Below are positions 50,501 through 53,500 of a stretch of DNA of 64,000 nt, piece after piece. Source of the stretch: Sipunculus nudus (lineage: Eukaryota; Annelida; Sipuncula; Golfingiida; Sipunculidae); NCBI GenBank assembly GCA_026874595.1, contig CM049314.1, forward strand, positions 28,901,729-28,965,728. Reading direction: 5' to 3'. A model generated the notes under the pieces. The model was not told where the DNA came from. It ran no database searches and saw nothing but the letters and a program-made list of their open reading frames with translations. How positions within the stretch are numbered: the first letter of the stretch is position 1; each line of letters opens with the position of its first letter. Made by a program: the position numbers and the translations under genes.

Positions 50501-53500
50501 TAATTTCTCCCTCTGATTCTACTTGTTCCCTTTAAATTCACATAAAAGCTTATTTTTTTAAAAATATAAATGTATAATATCACAATTTCAGCAAAATCAC
50601 CACTGACTGTCCCTGCCTCTCCTTGTTCCATTTAAATTCACATTTGGGCTTGATTTTTTTTAAAGTTTTACGTGCACTTGATGAAGCATGACTCTACACC
50701 TAGGCCATGACCTTGACCTCCAAAAACATGATTTGAGCACCTAGTGAGTATCCATTGTATCCATTTGGCCTAGAATCTTCTAACGTGTCATTCAGGGAGG
50801 TCATAGGTAAATCTCTGTGGAAACGTTCAATAAGGTCATGGTGACATACATTCTGCAAGATATGTGAAAGAACATGATTTGAGCATGCATTATAGGACAG
50901 ATTTGTATAATTGGTAACAGCTGGACCTAGAAACTTCTAATTTGATTAAGATTAGGGGAGGCTTCTGTAAAAATTCCTTGGAAACCTGAAATAATGTCAC
51001 TGTGACCTATATTTTGGTAGCTGTGTGAAAGAACCTGATTTTAGCTTTCTGTTAGTCAAATCAGCACAAATTGTAGCCATTCAACAGAGAAACTTGGAAC
51101 TTAGCATCTAGGGGGTTCCTGGTAAAATCTGCTTTGAAAGCCTAAATAAGGGCACTGTAAACTGTGGCATAAAATCATGATTTTGAGCACTCTGAAAGTC
51201 ATTCTACCAATTATCCAAGGTTGCTTGTCAAATATTTTCCACCAGATCTTAACATAAATATAATTGCCTGCGTCACCTGTGTGTAAAATTCAGCTGAGCG
51301 TCTTAGCGCAAGGGCCACTTGGTTTATCATATGAATTTGAATGTACCTGAGACAGATTATAGGGACTCTTGGTCACATATCAAATTTTGAAATCCTAATA
51401 ACAAACAAATTTTAGTAAATCATGGGAAACATGAACAGATAAGTATATATTTTTCTTTTCTTTTTTTATTGTCGAGAATTAATTGCTAACTCTTTGCAGG
51501 CACTTTGATGAGTGTATGTTTCCTGATATGACATTGAAGGATGCTGAAAATTACTGTCGTAACCCTGATGAAGAGAGACCAAATGGCCCCTGGTGCTACA
51601 CAACAGACCCCAAAACAAGATGGGAGTACTGTGATGTGTCTCTCTGTGGTGAGAAACCCTTGTAAATCCAGACAAGTTAACTGAATTCATATTTGTTTAC
51701 TCTGAATATCTTAATATTATATACACTTAATATGTAAACTCTTAATATAATCACGCATATTCAACTATAAAATTACTGCAGTCAAAAATGACGGTTGGTG
51801 AGGTTGGTTACCAGGTTATTCATATTTGCCAAATATATGTACAACAATTCTCCATTAAATTCCTGAATTTTCTTGCTTTTAACATATTTATTTTAACAGT
51901 ATTAAAAACGTAGCCATTGTGGTTAATATAATGACATGCAGCTGTAAACCTACTTCTAAGTGCTCTATGCATATTATGGGTCTGATCAGAAAGCATTTGC
52001 CAATCTCATTTTCATGTTCTTTTGTATCTTTCACAGGTTCTGGTTCAGTAAACCCTCCAGAAAAACTAACAGGTGACTATCATTTATAAACATTCAATTT
52101 CTCACACATGGTTATGTGAAGGAATATTAGTATGAGCTCTGTAAAATAGGGTTATAAGTATTACTTTAAATATGAACCAGAAGTAGCTTCTCAATAAGCT
52201 GAACAGGGCATGGTTAATGATTAGTCCATGTCGTGGATATATGCCTTACCTCTATCATCATAACCCAATATGAAATGATGAAAGGGATGAGACTGACACC
52301 GTCGGTGATATCAGACTTAAAAAACCCCCACCTTTACCTTTATAAATTAGAGTCATTCTTAATCATCTTTGTTAATTGAAAAGGTGAAAAGGAAAACATT
52401 TTATAATGAATCACATGGAGAGCAGCCATTCTTAATAAATTTTGTTAATTGAAAAGGGGAGTATTTTATATGATAATACAATGGTAATAATACTATTTAA
52501 CAAGTATTTGTTAATTTAATTGTCCCCCCCTGTCGCTGGCATGGAACATAGAAATGGTGAGCATCTGTCAGTTGTGCCGTCCATCTGTCTGTCCGTCCAT
52601 ACTTCACACATTTGTTAACGCAATAACTCAGTAAAAGAATTTGAGCTACAGTTACCAACCTTGCAACATTTATGCACCTTATCAAGGGCTAGGACAAGTT
52701 TGAACATGGATGACCTTGACATATTTTGTCAAGGTCACAGCAGTGATAATGCTAAAATGATATTAATGCAATAACTTAAAAAGTCTTTGAGGCACAGTCA
52801 CCAATGTTAATACATTTGTTCACATGAAGTTTTTCAATTAATGGATATCTCTAATTGTTGAATATCAGTAATTAAAGCAGTGACACAGTGGGGCATTATA
52901 AAAACAGGAATATGATGTTTGGGCGAAAATGTGCTGAACGGATCACACGGAAATGGCACTCATTACTAGTTTAATCTTTATTTTTATATGGCCAGATTGT
53001 TGGTGTTATCTGTCCTTATCTCTGTCTGTTCATAACTCTTGGTGTCACTGCGATAACTTATCAGCAATTGATTGATTGTCATGGCACTCACTATGAATAT
53101 TTACCAATAAAGTACCTCACCTGAGTTCATCTCTTCCGAATCTGCATACACTAAATGAGGTCAAAGGTCACAAGACTTACAATTGTTATTACGTTACACT
53201 AGTAATTACTGAGAAAATGTTTTTCAGGGCAAACAAATGGAGGCGCTATTGCTGGTATCGTGTTAGGAGTGCTGCTGGCCATCTTGATAATCATGGCTGT
53301 TATATACTACCTGAGACAGAACCAGAAGAGCGGGGAGGACTCACAAAACCTGACAGATAAAATTAAAGACATTCCTGGAAGGCTCAGATCTATCCCAGAA
53401 ACATTCCGCCAGCGTTTCAGGAACGAGGCTGGAAACAGCTTTGAGAATCCAGCCTACAGTGCAGGAGCTGACAAGATAGAGTTTGGACCTCCTCCAGATA

